A stretch of 64,000 nucleotides of DNA from Streptomyces panaciradicis (lineage in GTDB: Bacteria; Actinomycetota; Actinomycetes; Streptomycetales; Streptomycetaceae): assembly GCF_023516615.1 (NCBI RefSeq), contig NZ_JAMGBF010000022.1, positions 62,001 through 126,000 on the forward strand, written 5' to 3'. Each line of letters starts with the position of its first letter. The stretch's first letter is position 1. This document shows positions 16,836 through 25,665 of the stretch, in pieces. A program made the position numbers and the translations under genes. Below the pieces are notes generated by a model, which saw nothing but the letters and a program-made list of their open reading frames with translations, did no database searches and was not told the origin of the DNA.

Positions 16836-17221
16836 GACCGCCTCCCGGCGCGCTGAGGTGCCCCGCCTGCCAGCATCCCAGCCTGCGCGCCGGCCCGCAC
16901 CGACGGAAGGGGCCGTTCGTCCCTGGAAGCCCAGGCTCCCCAGCTCAGGGGGCCGACGCCGGCACCTGCGGGGAGTGGGTCTTGATCAGGGTGTTGGTCC
17001 AGCGCATCCGGCGCAGCGTCTGCGGATGGCACGCGGGGGCGGGACGCGGTCCCGGGCGGCGGGGCGGACCGAGCTCACCGCGTCGGCGGCGACCTCGCCG
17101 CCTGGCGCTCCTGCGTACCGGCACACCGTGGTCCTCGACGCGCTCGAACACCTGCACCGGCACCGCTGAGAACGCGCCGGCCGGGTACCCGGCCGGCGCA
17201 TCCGAGGTCCAGGAGGCCGAC
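16836..17221. other. intergenic region, no convincing gene
   Basis: These 386 bases hold the regulator promoter and fragments of open frame. One + strand frame ends in TVVLDALEHLHRHR near 17169 and could be the tail of a decayed gene. No family was recognised. Confidence 0.4.
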
Positions 17222-17497
17222 ATGAGCGAATCCACCCCGTCACAGGCCGAGGGCGAGCGGGACGAGGACGCACTCCGGTACCGGCCGGCGACCGCGGACG
17301 TCCGACCCGCAGGAGCCGCCCCGCACGACCCCTTCGCAGGCGGAGGGCGACGAGGACGCGTCCGACGACGAGAGGAGCGAGGAGTGGGAGAGCGGCCGTT
17401 CGGGTCCCTGACGGACTTCGCCGTACACGCCTGGTCCACACCCGTGTGTGCCAAGATCGGGCGGGACGGGTGCGTGGCACGGCCGCGGGGGAGGTGA
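17222..17497 (+). CDS. small acidic/basic hypothetical protein, possibly frameshifted
   Basis: ATG 17222 has AGGAGG five bases upstream and opens 91 codons. The first third is normal acidic sequence (SQAEGERDEDA). The middle turns Arg-rich with poor third-position usage. In the +1 frame the same bases read SQAEGDEDASDDERSEEWESG and end in a stop, which looks more like real coding sequence. A near repeat of the PSQAEG-DEDA segment thus appears in two frames, as if a small duplicated gene has suffered a frameshift. Function unknown. It ends just before the next GAF-ANTAR gene. Confidence 0.35.
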   Translation: MSESTPSQAEGERDEDALRYRPATADVRPAGAAPHDPFAGGGRRGRVRRREERGVGERPFGSLTDFAVHAWSTPVCAKIGRDGCVARPRGR

Positions 17498-17502
17498 GGC
17501 GC

Positions 17503-18267
17503 ATGGCGGGCGGCGACCTGCTGGGCAGTGGTGACGCGGACCGGGAGACGGAGCTCGAACGGACCCGCATCGCCCGCGAACTCATCGCGGCGGTGGACGG
17601 TCTGCGGCCGCCCGACATGCCGGACGCGCTGTGCCGTGCCTGTTCCCGGCTGCTCCCCCTGGCGACCGGTCTGTCGGTGTCGGTGGCCGGGAACAACGAC
17701 GGCACGGGCGTGGTGCTGTGCGCCAGCGACGACGTCGCCACCCGGCTGGCCGACATCCAGTACACCCTCGGCGAGGGCCCCAGCCCGGAGGCCGTCCGGC
17801 TGCGGGCCCCCGTGTTCGCGCCGGACCTGACGCGCCCTCCCGACACCAGCCGCTGGCCGCTGTTCTCCGTCCAGGCGGTCAGGTCGGGCGCGCAGTCGGT
17901 CTTCTCGCTGCCGCTTGCCGGAGCCGGGCGCTCGCTGGGCACCCTCGACCTCTACCGCGAGGACTCGGGCTCCCTGACCGGACCCCACCTGCGCACCGCC
18001 CTGCTGGTGGCCGACGCGGTGACGCACGCCGTCATGGCGCTCGATCACCACTCCCCGGCCCCCGAAGGAGTCGTAACGTGGCTGGCGGGTGCGGAGACGG
18101 ACCGCGAGGAGGTGCACCACGCCACAGGAATGATCATGGTGCGGCTGGGAGTGAGCGCCGAGGAGGCCCTGCTGCGGCTGCGCGCCCGGGCCTTCGCCCA
18201 GGGGCGCACCGCGACCGAAGTCGCCCGTGCCATCGTCGACCGGACCATGGATCTCGGCGATGACTGA
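17503..18267 (+). CDS. GAF-ANTAR regulator
   Basis: A 254-residue protein: a short N-terminal helix, a GAF domain (about 25-175, with LGEGPSPEAVR and DLTRPPDTSRWPLF), then an ANTAR RNA-binding helix bundle (about 185-245: TDREEVHHATGMIMVRLGVSAEEALLRLRARAF). ANTAR proteins usually bind paired hairpins in nascent RNA and prevent termination; the GAF domain would sense a small molecule or redox state. ATG 17503 has GGAGGT upstream. A second GAF-ANTAR gene follows 51 bases later. Confidence 0.88.
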   Translation: MAGGDLLGSGDADRETELERTRIARELIAAVDGLRPPDMPDALCRACSRLLPLATGLSVSVAGNNDGTGVVLCASDDVATRLADIQYTLGEGPSPEAVRLRAPVFAPDLTRPPDTSRWPLFSVQAVRSGAQSVFSLPLAGAGRSLGTLDLYREDSGSLTGPHLRTALLVADAVTHAVMALDHHSPAPEGVVTWLAGAETDREEVHHATGMIMVRLGVSAEEALLRLRARAFAQGRTATEVARAIVDRTMDLGDD

Positions 18268-18318
18268 GGACACCAGGCGCATGCCACAGCGCGCGACCAC
18301 GAAGCCGGGGAGGCGAGC

Positions 18319-19053
18319 ATGAACCGCGAGCGAGAGCTGGCGCGGGCGTTCGTCGCCCTGTCCGACACCTACGCGGCGGAGTTCGACCCGCTGAGCCTCT
18401 TCCACCGGCTCGTCCACACCTGCCGGGACCTGTTCGACGTGGACGCCGTGGCCGTGATGATCGCGGACGCCCGGGGCGGTCTGCGCACGATGGCGGCGAC
18501 CGACGAGGACGCCGAGTTCATGGAGCTGCTGCAGGTGCAGACCGGTCAGGGGCCCTGCATGGACTGCTACCGCAGCGGCACACCGACGAGCGTCCCCGAC
18601 ATCGGCGCCGAGCACGCACACTGGCCCAGACTCGTCACCGCCATGACCACGGCCGGCTACCGGTCCCTGCAGGCGATTCCGATGCGGCTGCACGAGCGCT
18701 CCCTGGGAGGCCTCACCCTGCTGCGCCGGCGGGCCGGACACCTGGCGGCGGACGACGTCGATCTCGCGCAGGCCCTCGCGGACTCCGCGTCGCTGGGCCT
18801 GATGCACTGGTCCGCCGAGCCGGCCCGTGCCGACGACGTCGTCACCCGCGTCCAGAGCGTCATCGCGGCGAAGGCGACGCTGGACATCGCCAGGGGCATG
18901 ATCGCGGAGTACGCGGGATCCACCGTCGGCGAGGCCGCCCGCCTGCTCGACGGCTATGTGACCCGACGGCACCTCCGCCTCACCGAGACGGCCCACGCCC
19001 TGGTCAGCCGCACCCTGGAGCCGGCCGCCGTCCTGGAGCCGCGGACGGGCTGA
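18319..19053 (+). CDS. GAF-ANTAR regulator
   Basis: A 244-residue protein with GAF domain (about 20-165, containing TGQGPCMDCYRSGTPTSVPD) and a C-terminal ANTAR domain (about 175-235: VQSVIAAKATLDIARGMIAEYAGSTVGEAARLL). The cysteine pair in GPCMDC is conserved in the paralogue at 37383 (GPCLEC), so a thiol or metal signal is conceivable. Very similar in layout to the 37383 protein. Probably co-transcribed with the upstream GAF-ANTAR gene. Confidence 0.88.
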   Translation: MNRERELARAFVALSDTYAAEFDPLSLFHRLVHTCRDLFDVDAVAVMIADARGGLRTMAATDEDAEFMELLQVQTGQGPCMDCYRSGTPTSVPDIGAEHAHWPRLVTAMTTAGYRSLQAIPMRLHERSLGGLTLLRRRAGHLAADDVDLAQALADSASLGLMHWSAEPARADDVVTRVQSVIAAKATLDIARGMIAEYAGSTVGEAARLLDGYVTRRHLRLTETAHALVSRTLEPAAVLEPRTG

Positions 19054-19381
19054 GCCCCCGACGGCACCACACGGCTCGGGCCGTGTCTTCGATGTGCTCG
19101 CCAGCGCTGCCGCCCCGCCCGCGACGCCTCCTCCACCAGGCGCGCCGCGTGTTCCACGTACGGCGGGAGCCGCCCGCGGCGGGCAGCCGGGCCGGCACGC
19201 CGCGCAGGGCCCGGCGGGAGGCGTCTCGAGCGCCGTCGCGGCGGCCCTCACCCCGCACACCCGCCGCACGCCGTCCCCCGTCCCCCTGCCCACGAAGGAC
19301 GGCGACCTCCCGGCCCGAGCGGACCTGGGCACGGCGGCCTGACCCACCGAACCGCCACCCCCGGCTTCCGCGGACCGGAGG
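19054..19381. other. intergenic region, no gene recognised
   Basis: These 328 bases lie between convergent genes. Open frames are present on both strands because of high GC, but none has a ribosome binding site or recognisable motif. Confidence 0.4.
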
Positions 19382-20644
19382 TCAGCCGGGAACGGTCGGG
19401 TTCACCTCGTCGCGCCCCCACTCCGAGGAACCGAGCGGATAGGTGTACGCGGGCCGGCCCACGTTCCCGCTCGTGCGGAACGGCCTGCCCCGGTCGTCGA
19501 CGCGTACCGTGCCCTGCCGGTCACCGCTGGACCAGTCCAGCTCCAGGTACCAGCTCACGTCGTGCGCCCGCGCGTCCGCGAAGACGTAGAACACCTCGGG
19601 ATCGGACTCGCTCACCTTGTACGGGAAGTCCCGCTCGCCGTTCTTCGGGGAGAGCGCGGGCCGCCCGGCGTCCAGGTCCACCCCGAAGGCCGCCGTCCGC
19701 ACCCCGCCGCCGCATCCGACGCCCATCGTGAAGTCGTTCCACGCGAGGGGCGCGCTCTTGTCCACCACCCGCACATGCAGCGCTTCCAGGACGACGGTGG
19801 CCTTGCCGGTGCCCTGCACGGTCAGCGCGAGCATCTGCTCCCCACCGGGCACCCCGCCCAGCGCGCCGACCCATCCGCGGGCGTCCTGCTCGCCGGGCGG
19901 CGGAGGCACCTGCTCGGGCTGCCGGTCCACCAGGTAGTGCTGGCTGCACTGGTCCTCCCACTTGTACGGGTCGACGGCGACCGTGGGCGCGGTGGCCCCG
20001 TCCCGCGATCCCGCCTCCGTGGCCGCGCCCGCTCCACCGCTTCGGGGCGCGGAGACGGAGGCCGTGGGGGTCCCGCCGCGCGAGGCCGACGGCGAGGCGG
20101 ACCCGCGTCCGGCCGACGGGGTGGCGCCGGGACTTCTGCCGACGGACGCGGAGGCGGCCGCCCCCGCGGTGCGCCGGTCACCCCGGTCGTCGTCACCCCT
20201 GCCGGGCACGAGACCCACCACGAGCGCCGCCGACACCACGGCGGCCACCACGGCGGCCCCGGCGAGCACGACGGTACGGCGCCGCCGCGCGACGGACTCC
20301 CCGGCGGCGGGAGCCTGCTCGCCGAGGGGTGTCCGCGCACCGGCCGGCTCGGAGTCGCCGACCGCGCCGGACTCCGTCGCCTCGGTCGTGGCCGTCCGCT
20401 GCTCCCGGCGCCGGGCGTCCGCGAGGATCCACTGCCGGTGCAGTTCCACCAGCTCCTCGGGCGTCGCCCTGCACGCCCGCGCGAACCGTTCCACGGGTGC
20501 GTAGTCGGTCGGTACGGCGTCCCCGTTGACGTACCGGTGGAGCGTGGACCCACTCGTGTGCAGCCGCTTGCCGAGCACGCCGTAACTGAGCCCGGACCGC
20601 TCCTTCAACCGCCCCAGCAGCTCCGAGAACTCGTCCCCCGCCAC
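19382..20644 (-). CDS. membrane-anchored HTH protein with extracytoplasmic domain
   Basis: A 420-residue protein: an XRE-type helix-turn-helix (about 5-70, KRLHTSGSTLHRYVNGDAVP), a linker, one membrane helix (about 124-146), a Ser/Gly/Pro-rich spacer, then a C-terminal extracytoplasmic domain of about 170 residues beginning KWEDQCSQHYLV with a second Cys pair (GVGCGGG). The layout suggests a one-component membrane sensor that links outside conditions to DNA binding, or an anchored wall protein. GTG 20644 has GGAGG five bases upstream. Divergent from the lipoprotein gene at 20859. Confidence 0.75.
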   Translation of the reverse strand: MAGDEFSELLGRLKERSGLSYGVLGKRLHTSGSTLHRYVNGDAVPTDYAPVERFARACRATPEELVELHRQWILADARRREQRTATTEATESGAVGDSEPAGARTPLGEQAPAAGESVARRRRTVVLAGAAVVAAVVSAALVVGLVPGRGDDDRGDRRTAGAAASASVGRSPGATPSAGRGSASPSASRGGTPTASVSAPRSGGAGAATEAGSRDGATAPTVAVDPYKWEDQCSQHYLVDRQPEQVPPPPGEQDARGWVGALGGVPGGEQMLALTVQGTGKATVVLEALHVRVVDKSAPLAWNDFTMGVGCGGGVRTAAFGVDLDAGRPALSPKNGERDFPYKVSESDPEVFYVFADARAHDVSWYLELDWSSGDRQGTVRVDDRGRPFRTSGNVGRPAYTYPLGSSEWGRDEVNPTVPG

Positions 20645-20858
20645 CCTTCCTCCCTCTCCCCACGTCCCGGACCCGCGTTCCAGGGGCTGGTCGTTCCCCC
20701 AGTTCAGGGCCGTTGCGGGCGTTCCAGCGTCCCGGATGTCCCGGCGGTCCTGGCGGCCGGGACGGATCGCCCCACACCCTTGGGCCATCCAAGCACGCCG
20801 CTCCCGGCACCCGGTCGAGCGGTCCGCGCCAACACCCGTACACCACATGGGGGATCAC

Positions 20859-21581
20859 ATGTCCGCACGTACGCGCCGCACCGGCCGCGCCCGCATCCTC
20901 ACCGCCGCCGCGCTCGCCGCCGCCGCACTGACGCTGACGGCGTGCCAGGACGGAGAGGGCGTCCACGACGAGGGGGCGTCCGCGGCGTCCGTGTCCGCGT
21001 CGGCCACGCCCACGTCCGCGTCCACCGCGGGTTCCTCGTCCTCCTCCGGGAGCTCAGCCGCCGGCAAGAACGCGTCGACCTCCGTGCACTCCTCGGCCGC
21101 CGCGAACTCCTCCGGTTCCACCGGTGGCAAGGGCGCGGCGGGCGGCGCGGGTGGCACGGGCTCGGGTTCCACCCACACCCGCTGCTCCACCTCCGCCACC
21201 CGGACGACCGCCACGGTGGTCTCCCGCCCGCTGAACCACCTTCTCCTCACCGTCACCAACACCGGCTCGAAGAACTGCGACCTGATCGGCTACCCGGCGC
21301 CCCGCTTCGGCGAGGCCCAGGCCGTCCCGCCGGTCTTCGAGGCCTCCAAGCCGCAGGCGGTGGTCACGCTGGCCCCCGGGGAGTCGGGCTACGCGAGCGT
21401 CCTGCTCTCCTCCGCGGACGGCAGCGGCGCGAACGGCTACACGGCCAAGTCGCTGGAGGTGTACTTCAACGACGGTACGACCGCGGCTCGTCCGCCGCTG
21501 CCCGCCAAGGGCGTCCACGTCGACGACTCGCTCCGCGTCTCGTACTGGCAGTCCACCCTGGACGACGCCCTGGCCTGGTGA
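20859..21581 (+). CDS. DUF4232 lipoprotein
   Basis: A 240-residue protein with a lipoprotein signal (lipobox LTAC, C29), an 80-residue Ser/Thr/Gly/Ala-rich linker and a DUF4232 beta-sandwich domain starting RCSTSATRTTATVV, with LLLTVTNTGSKNCDLIGYPAPRF. The family is common among Streptomyces exported proteins, function unknown. ATG 20859 follows GGGGGA at normal spacing. It is divergent from, and may share regulation with, the membrane HTH gene. Confidence 0.8.
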   Translation: MSARTRRTGRARILTAAALAAAALTLTACQDGEGVHDEGASAASVSASATPTSASTAGSSSSSGSSAAGKNASTSVHSSAAANSSGSTGGKGAAGGAGGTGSGSTHTRCSTSATRTTATVVSRPLNHLLLTVTNTGSKNCDLIGYPAPRFGEAQAVPPVFEASKPQAVVTLAPGESGYASVLLSSADGSGANGYTAKSLEVYFNDGTTAARPPLPAKGVHVDDSLRVSYWQSTLDDALAW

Positions 21582-21609
21582 CGGGCCGGCACCGAGGCGC
21601 GCCGCCGCC

Positions 21610-22008
21610 TCACCGGTCGGAGTAGCCGATGTCCCCGATCGTCCAGGCGCTCACGTCCTCCAGCGCGACCCGGTACATGCCGCCGGTGTCGGGGATGCCG
21701 TAACTGCCCTGGAGGATCCGGGCGACATGGAAGTGGAGGTGGGTGGGGCCGTCGCCGTCGCCGTCGCCGCCGCCGTCGTCCGGCGGGGGGTCGCCGTCCT
21801 CCTTGGACGGGGCGAACGCGGCGGCGAACCGCCCCAGGTGGTCGGAGTCCCGCAGGACTTCGGCCACGCGTTCCTTCCACAGGGCTTCCGGGGCGAGCCG
21901 TCCGGTGATGACGGCTCCCGGAGTCACCACGGTCAGGGACATCTGACTGCTGTGCTGCGACTCCACCATCGCGGCGATCGCGCGGAGCAGGTCGTCAGGG
22001 CGCTTCAT
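21610..22008 (-). CDS. hypothetical protein
   Basis: A 132-residue acidic protein starting MKRPDDLLRAIAAMVES. It has a short hydrophobic beta region (MSLTVVTPGAVITGRL), an amphipathic helix, an Asp/Gly-rich insert (about 76-88) and a C-terminal PTHLHFHVARI strand. The strand-turn-helix pattern with VITG resembles the core of gas-vesicle accessory GvpU-type proteins, but that is only an impression. Convergent with the lipoprotein gene. Confidence 0.55.
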   Translation of the reverse strand: MKRPDDLLRAIAAMVESQHSSQMSLTVVTPGAVITGRLAPEALWKERVAEVLRDSDHLGRFAAAFAPSKEDGDPPPDDGGGDGDGDGPTHLHFHVARILQGSYGIPDTGGMYRVALEDVSAWTIGDIGYSDR

Positions 22009-22211
22009 GCCTCGGGAGCCTAGCCGGACTCCCTGTGCCGGCGCGCGGCGGCACCGGAGTTGTCACCGCCACGGCACCTGCGCGGGGCGTCGTCTCCCGG
22101 CCGTGTTCCGCGCGCGGATGAACCCCATGAGTCGAAAAGACATCAATAACCAACGGTGACGGTCAACGACAGTCAACGTCGGACATGTCTTTTTCATGGG
22201 GGATCTCTGCT

Positions 22212-22991
22212 GTGTCGAAATACGCTCGAATAAGACCGTCGCGCCTCTTCGTCGCCCTCGCCACGGCCGCGACCGTCGCCCTGACCGTCGTCGTGATCGT
22301 GGCCCTGACGGTCACCACCTACGACCACACCTCACCGCGTGCCGCCCGGAGCAAGGCGTCGGGCTCGGTGGCGGGGCCGGTCGACTGCCGCAAGGCCAAG
22401 TGCGTGGCCCTCACCTTCGACGGCGGCCCGAGTCCGACGACCCCGGGCCTGCTGGACATCCTGAAGCGCCATCACCTGCACGCCACGTTCTTCCTGCAGG
22501 GCAAGGGGCACATCGACAGATACCCGCAGATCGTCCGCCGCATCAAGGACGAGGGCGACGAGATCGGCAACCACACCTGGAACCACAAGGTGTTGACGCA
22601 GATCGACGCGGCCGACGCCCGGCACGAGCTGAGCAGCACCCAGGACGCCATCGAGAGGATCACGGGCACCAAGCCCGCCCTGATGCGCCCGCCGCAGGGC
22701 CGCACCGACCGCGACGTGGCCAAGATCTGCCGGGAGCTGGGTCTGGCGCAGGTGCTGTGGAGCGTCACGGCCAAGGACTACGAGACCACCGACTCGGCCC
22801 TGATCACCCAGCGGGTGCTCGAACAGACCCATCGCGACGGCATCATCCTGCTGCACGACCTGCACAAGGGCACGGTGCCCGCCGTCCCCGGCATCCTCAA
22901 GGCGCTCCAGCGGCGCGGCTACACCATCGTCACGGTCTCGCAGCTGCTCGCCCCCGCCAAGCCCCGGCCGGGCATGGTCTACCGGCCCTGA
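22212..22991 (+). CDS. polysaccharide deacetylase (NodB) family, membrane-anchored, variant metal site
   Basis: A 259-residue protein with an N-terminal membrane helix (about 13-36) and a NodB homology domain outside. Motif 1 is TFDGGP (68-73): the catalytic base D70 is kept but the second Asp, normally a metal ligand, is G71. Motif 2 is intact (H121 and H125 in HTWNH), as is MRPPQGRTD, with a late LLHDLH. Intact members deacetylate peptidoglycan or chitin-like sugars; the D-to-G change may weaken metal binding. GTG 22212 has GGGGGA nine bases upstream. Confidence 0.8.
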   Translation: MSKYARIRPSRLFVALATAATVALTVVVIVALTVTTYDHTSPRAARSKASGSVAGPVDCRKAKCVALTFDGGPSPTTPGLLDILKRHHLHATFFLQGKGHIDRYPQIVRRIKDEGDEIGNHTWNHKVLTQIDAADARHELSSTQDAIERITGTKPALMRPPQGRTDRDVAKICRELGLAQVLWSVTAKDYETTDSALITQRVLEQTHRDGIILLHDLHKGTVPAVPGILKALQRRGYTIVTVSQLLAPAKPRPGMVYRP

Positions 22992-23026
22992 ACCCGGCCT
23001 CCGGCAGCGCCGTCGGGCCGGGCGAC

Positions 23027-23046
23027 CGTACGGCACGGGCCGTACG
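23027..23046 (+). terminator. terminator-like hairpin
   Basis: A perfect 8-bp stem CGTACGGC/GCCGTACG with a 4-base loop, 36 bases after the deacetylase stop. Confidence 0.5.
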
Positions 23047-23211
23047 ATCCCGCGCGGTCCGCGGCTCCTGGCCGAACCGCCCCGGCGGGACCCGGTTCCG
23101 CTGTACGGCCCGCCCGTTCGACGGGTGCCACATCCCGCGGGGTTCACACGTCTCGGCGCGTGTCACCTGCCGGCGCGTTCACGCGGCACGGCGCCTCACG
23201 CGCCGGCGCGG

Positions 23212-23499
23212 TCACCAGCCCAGGACGTCCCCGCCCGGCGGCGGGTCCTGCGCCGGAGTGCTCGGCGCGGCGTCCTGGCAGGTGAAGCCGAGGCGGGTCA
23301 GCGCCCGGCGCATCTCGCCCGAGGTGAAGTCGCGGCGGTTCTGCCGCGTGATCACTTCCCCGACCTGCATCACGGGGTAGACGCGGCTGCCGATGGTGAC
23401 CGTCACCCCGGTGAGGGGTTCGGGCTCGACGCCGCTCATCGACCGCTCGACCTCGCTCTTGGTGAGGTCGAAGGGGAAGCGGGCGATCACACAACGCAT
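23212..23499 (-). CDS. SCO5918 family protein
   Basis: A 95-residue protein beginning MRCVIARFPFDLTKSEV and containing VTIGSRVYPVMQVGEVITRQNRRDFTSGEM, which I recognise as the Streptomyces SCO5918 family of unknown function. ATG 23499 has GGAGG five bases upstream. It lies 62 bases downstream of the DEAD-box helicase gene, the same order (cold-shock gene, helicase, this protein) as in other Streptomyces. That suggests a role in RNA or cold adaptation. Confidence 0.85.
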   Translation of the reverse strand: MRCVIARFPFDLTKSEVERSMSGVEPEPLTGVTVTIGSRVYPVMQVGEVITRQNRRDFTSGEMRRALTRLGFTCQDAAPSTPAQDPPPGGDVLGW

Positions 23500-23561
23500 G
23501 GATGCCTCCATGAAGTCGGGCAGGGACGCCGGTCCCGGGGACTGCGGGGGAGCGGACCGGG

Positions 23562-25052
23562 CTAGGAGTTGCCGCGCGGCGTGGCGCCACGGCCGCGGGC
23601 GGCGGACCGTGCGGCCCCGCCCCGGCCGCCGGGCCGTCCCCTGCGGCGGCGATTGCCGGAACCGGTGCCGGTACCCGCGCTCCGGGCGGGCGGCGGCGGT
23701 GCGGCGACGGTGACGGGCACCCCGGAGGGCGTCCGGGCGCCGGTGATGCGCCGCAGCTCGTCCTCGCCCGGCCGGACCCGGGTGGTGCTCGGGGTGATGC
23801 CGGCGTCGGCCATCAGACGGTCCATCGCCCGCCGCTGGTGCGGCAGGACGAGGGTGACGACCGTGCCGGACTCGCCGGCCCGGGCGGTACGGCCGCCGCG
23901 GTGCAGGTAGTCCTTGTGGTCGCCCGGGGGGTCGACGTTCACGACGAGGTCGAGGTCGTCGACGTGGATGCCGCGCGCGGCGACGTTCGTGGCCACCAGG
24001 ACCGTGACGTGGCCCTCCTTGAACTGGGCGAGCGTCCGGTTGCGCTGCGGCTGCGACTTGCCGCCGTGCAGGGCCGAGGCGCGCACGCCCACGGACAGCA
24101 GGTGCTTGGCCAGCCGGTCGGCGGCGTGCTTGGTGTCCAGGAACATGATCACCCGGCCCTCGCGGGCGGCGATCTCGGTCGCGGTGCTGCGCTTGTCGTC
24201 GTCGTGGACGTGCAGCAGGTGGTGGTCCATCGTGACGACTGCGCCCGCGGACGGGTCGACGGAGTGCACGACGGGGTCGTGGAGGTAGCGCCGCACCAGG
24301 AGGTCGATGTTGCGGTCCAGGGTGGCGGAGAACAGCAACCGCTGGCCTCCGGGGCCGACCTGGTCGAGCAGCGCGGTCACCTGCGGCAGGAAGCCCATGT
24401 CGGCCATCTGGTCGGCCTCGTCCAGGACGGTGACGCCGACCTGGTCCAGTCGGCAGTCGCCGCGCTCGATGAGGTCCTTCAGCCGGCCCGGCGTCGCCAC
24501 GACGACCTCGGCGCCGCCGCCCAGCACACTCGCCTGGCGGCCGATCGACACGCCTCCCACGACGGTGGCGAGCCGCAGCCGCAGGGCGCGGGCGTAGGGG
24601 GTGAGCGCGTCGGTGACCTGACCGGCCAGTTCCCGGGTGGGGACGAGGACGAGGGCGAGCGGCTGCCGGGGCAGGGCCCGCTGCCCTTCGAGCCGGGCCA
24701 GCACGGGCAGGCCGAAGGCGAGCGTCTTGCCGGAGCCCGTACGTCCGCGGCCCAGCACGTCGCGTCCGGCCAGCGCGTTCGGCAGGGTGGCCGCCTGGAT
24801 CGGGAAGGGCACGGTCACGCCCTCCGCCTCGAGCGCGCTCAGCAGGCGGGCCGGCATGTCCAGTTCGGCGAAGGCCGCGACGGGCGGCAGCGGCTCGGTG
24901 AGTGTCGCCGGAAGAGTGAACTCCTGCGGGCGGGGCGTGGCGGGCGCCCGTCGGCCACCGGTCCGCCCGGTGTCCGGGCGATGACTCTGGCGGCCCTTCT
25001 CCTGGGCTCGGAAGCGACCGGAGGCGCGGCCGTTACGGCGTGTGCGGTCCAT
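23562..25052 (-). CDS. DEAD-box RNA helicase
   Basis: A 496-residue helicase with a basic N-terminal tail (1-55). The Q motif is around F61-Q86, Walker A is GRTGSGKT at 103-110, PTREL at 138-142, ATPGR at 186-190, DEAD at 211-214 and SAT at 242-244. HRGGRTARAG is near the C-terminal part of domain 2, and an Arg/Gly-rich RNA-binding tail follows. It should unwind structured RNA with ATP. ATG 25052 has GGAGGG upstream. It is downstream of the cold-shock gene with a terminator between, consistent with a cold-response block. Confidence 0.93.
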   Translation of the reverse strand: MDRTRRNGRASGRFRAQEKGRQSHRPDTGRTGGRRAPATPRPQEFTLPATLTEPLPPVAAFAELDMPARLLSALEAEGVTVPFPIQAATLPNALAGRDVLGRGRTGSGKTLAFGLPVLARLEGQRALPRQPLALVLVPTRELAGQVTDALTPYARALRLRLATVVGGVSIGRQASVLGGGAEVVVATPGRLKDLIERGDCRLDQVGVTVLDEADQMADMGFLPQVTALLDQVGPGGQRLLFSATLDRNIDLLVRRYLHDPVVHSVDPSAGAVVTMDHHLLHVHDDDKRSTATEIAAREGRVIMFLDTKHAADRLAKHLLSVGVRASALHGGKSQPQRNRTLAQFKEGHVTVLVATNVAARGIHVDDLDLVVNVDPPGDHKDYLHRGGRTARAGESGTVVTLVLPHQRRAMDRLMADAGITPSTTRVRPGEDELRRITGARTPSGVPVTVAAPPPPARSAGTGTGSGNRRRRGRPGGRGGAARSAARGRGATPRGNS

Positions 25053-25182
25053 GGAGGAACCCTCCTCGATGCGGCGCATCGAGGAATTCCACTCGCAGCG
25101 GCAGCCGCACGAGGATTCGCAAGAATGAGCCGAAGAAAATGGGGCAGAGAAAATGCCCGGGAAATGCGGAAAGCATGACCGA

Positions 25183-25208
25183 GGGCCCGCACCCCTAGGT
25201 GCGGGCCC
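25183..25208 (-). terminator. terminator of the cold-shock gene
   Basis: A perfect 11-bp stem GGGCCCGCACC/GGTGCGGGCCC with a 4-base loop lies 23 bases beyond the csp stop codon. Confidence 0.75.
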
Positions 25209-25230
25209 CGGTCACGCGGTCGCGTCAGCG

Positions 25231-25434
25231 TCAGGCGGGAACGATGTTCTCGGCCTGCGGGCCCTTCTGGCCCTGCGTGACGTCGAAGGTAACCTTCTGG
25301 CCTTCCTGAAGCTCGCGGAAGCCGCTGGTGGCGATGTTCGAGTAGTGGGCGAACACGTCAGCGCCGCCACCGTCCTGCTCGATGAAGCCGAAGCCCTTTT
25401 CCGCGTTGAACCACTTCACGGTGCCAGATGCCAT
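25231..25434 (-). CDS. cold-shock protein (CspA family)
   Basis: A 67-residue single-domain cold-shock protein with RNP1 KGFGFIE at 13-19 and RNP2 DVFAHY at 26-31, conserved over its whole length. It binds single-stranded RNA/DNA and acts as an RNA chaperone. It has an unusually AT-rich upstream leader, as cold-shock genes often do. Confidence 0.96.
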   Translation of the reverse strand: MASGTVKWFNAEKGFGFIEQDGGGADVFAHYSNIATSGFRELQEGQKVTFDVTQGQKGPQAENIVPA

Positions 25435-25620
25435 ATTGAATCTCCCTTGGGGGGCAGTGCCGGAGTCCGCACTTTACGGAGTCCGAGTCGCCGCGATGAT
25501 CACCCCTCCGGAAAGATCCGGAAAGCTCTGCAAAGAAAAAATTCTCTGGCAACCAAAACTGCAACTGCTATCACGCTAACACAGGTCGGGTGGGAACTCC
25601 CATCGATTTCCCGATCACTC
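25435..25620 (-). promoter_or_regulatory. csp 5' leader and promoter region
   Basis: About 185 bases upstream of csp are far richer in A/T than their surroundings (AAAGAAAAAATTC, AACCAAAACTGCAAC). This fits a long structured leader and promoter of a cold-shock gene. No precise start site can be read. Confidence 0.45.
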
Positions 25621-25665
25621 CGCAAGCCTCACTCCGTCGTGCCGGGTATTTCTGCAGCGGCCGGA

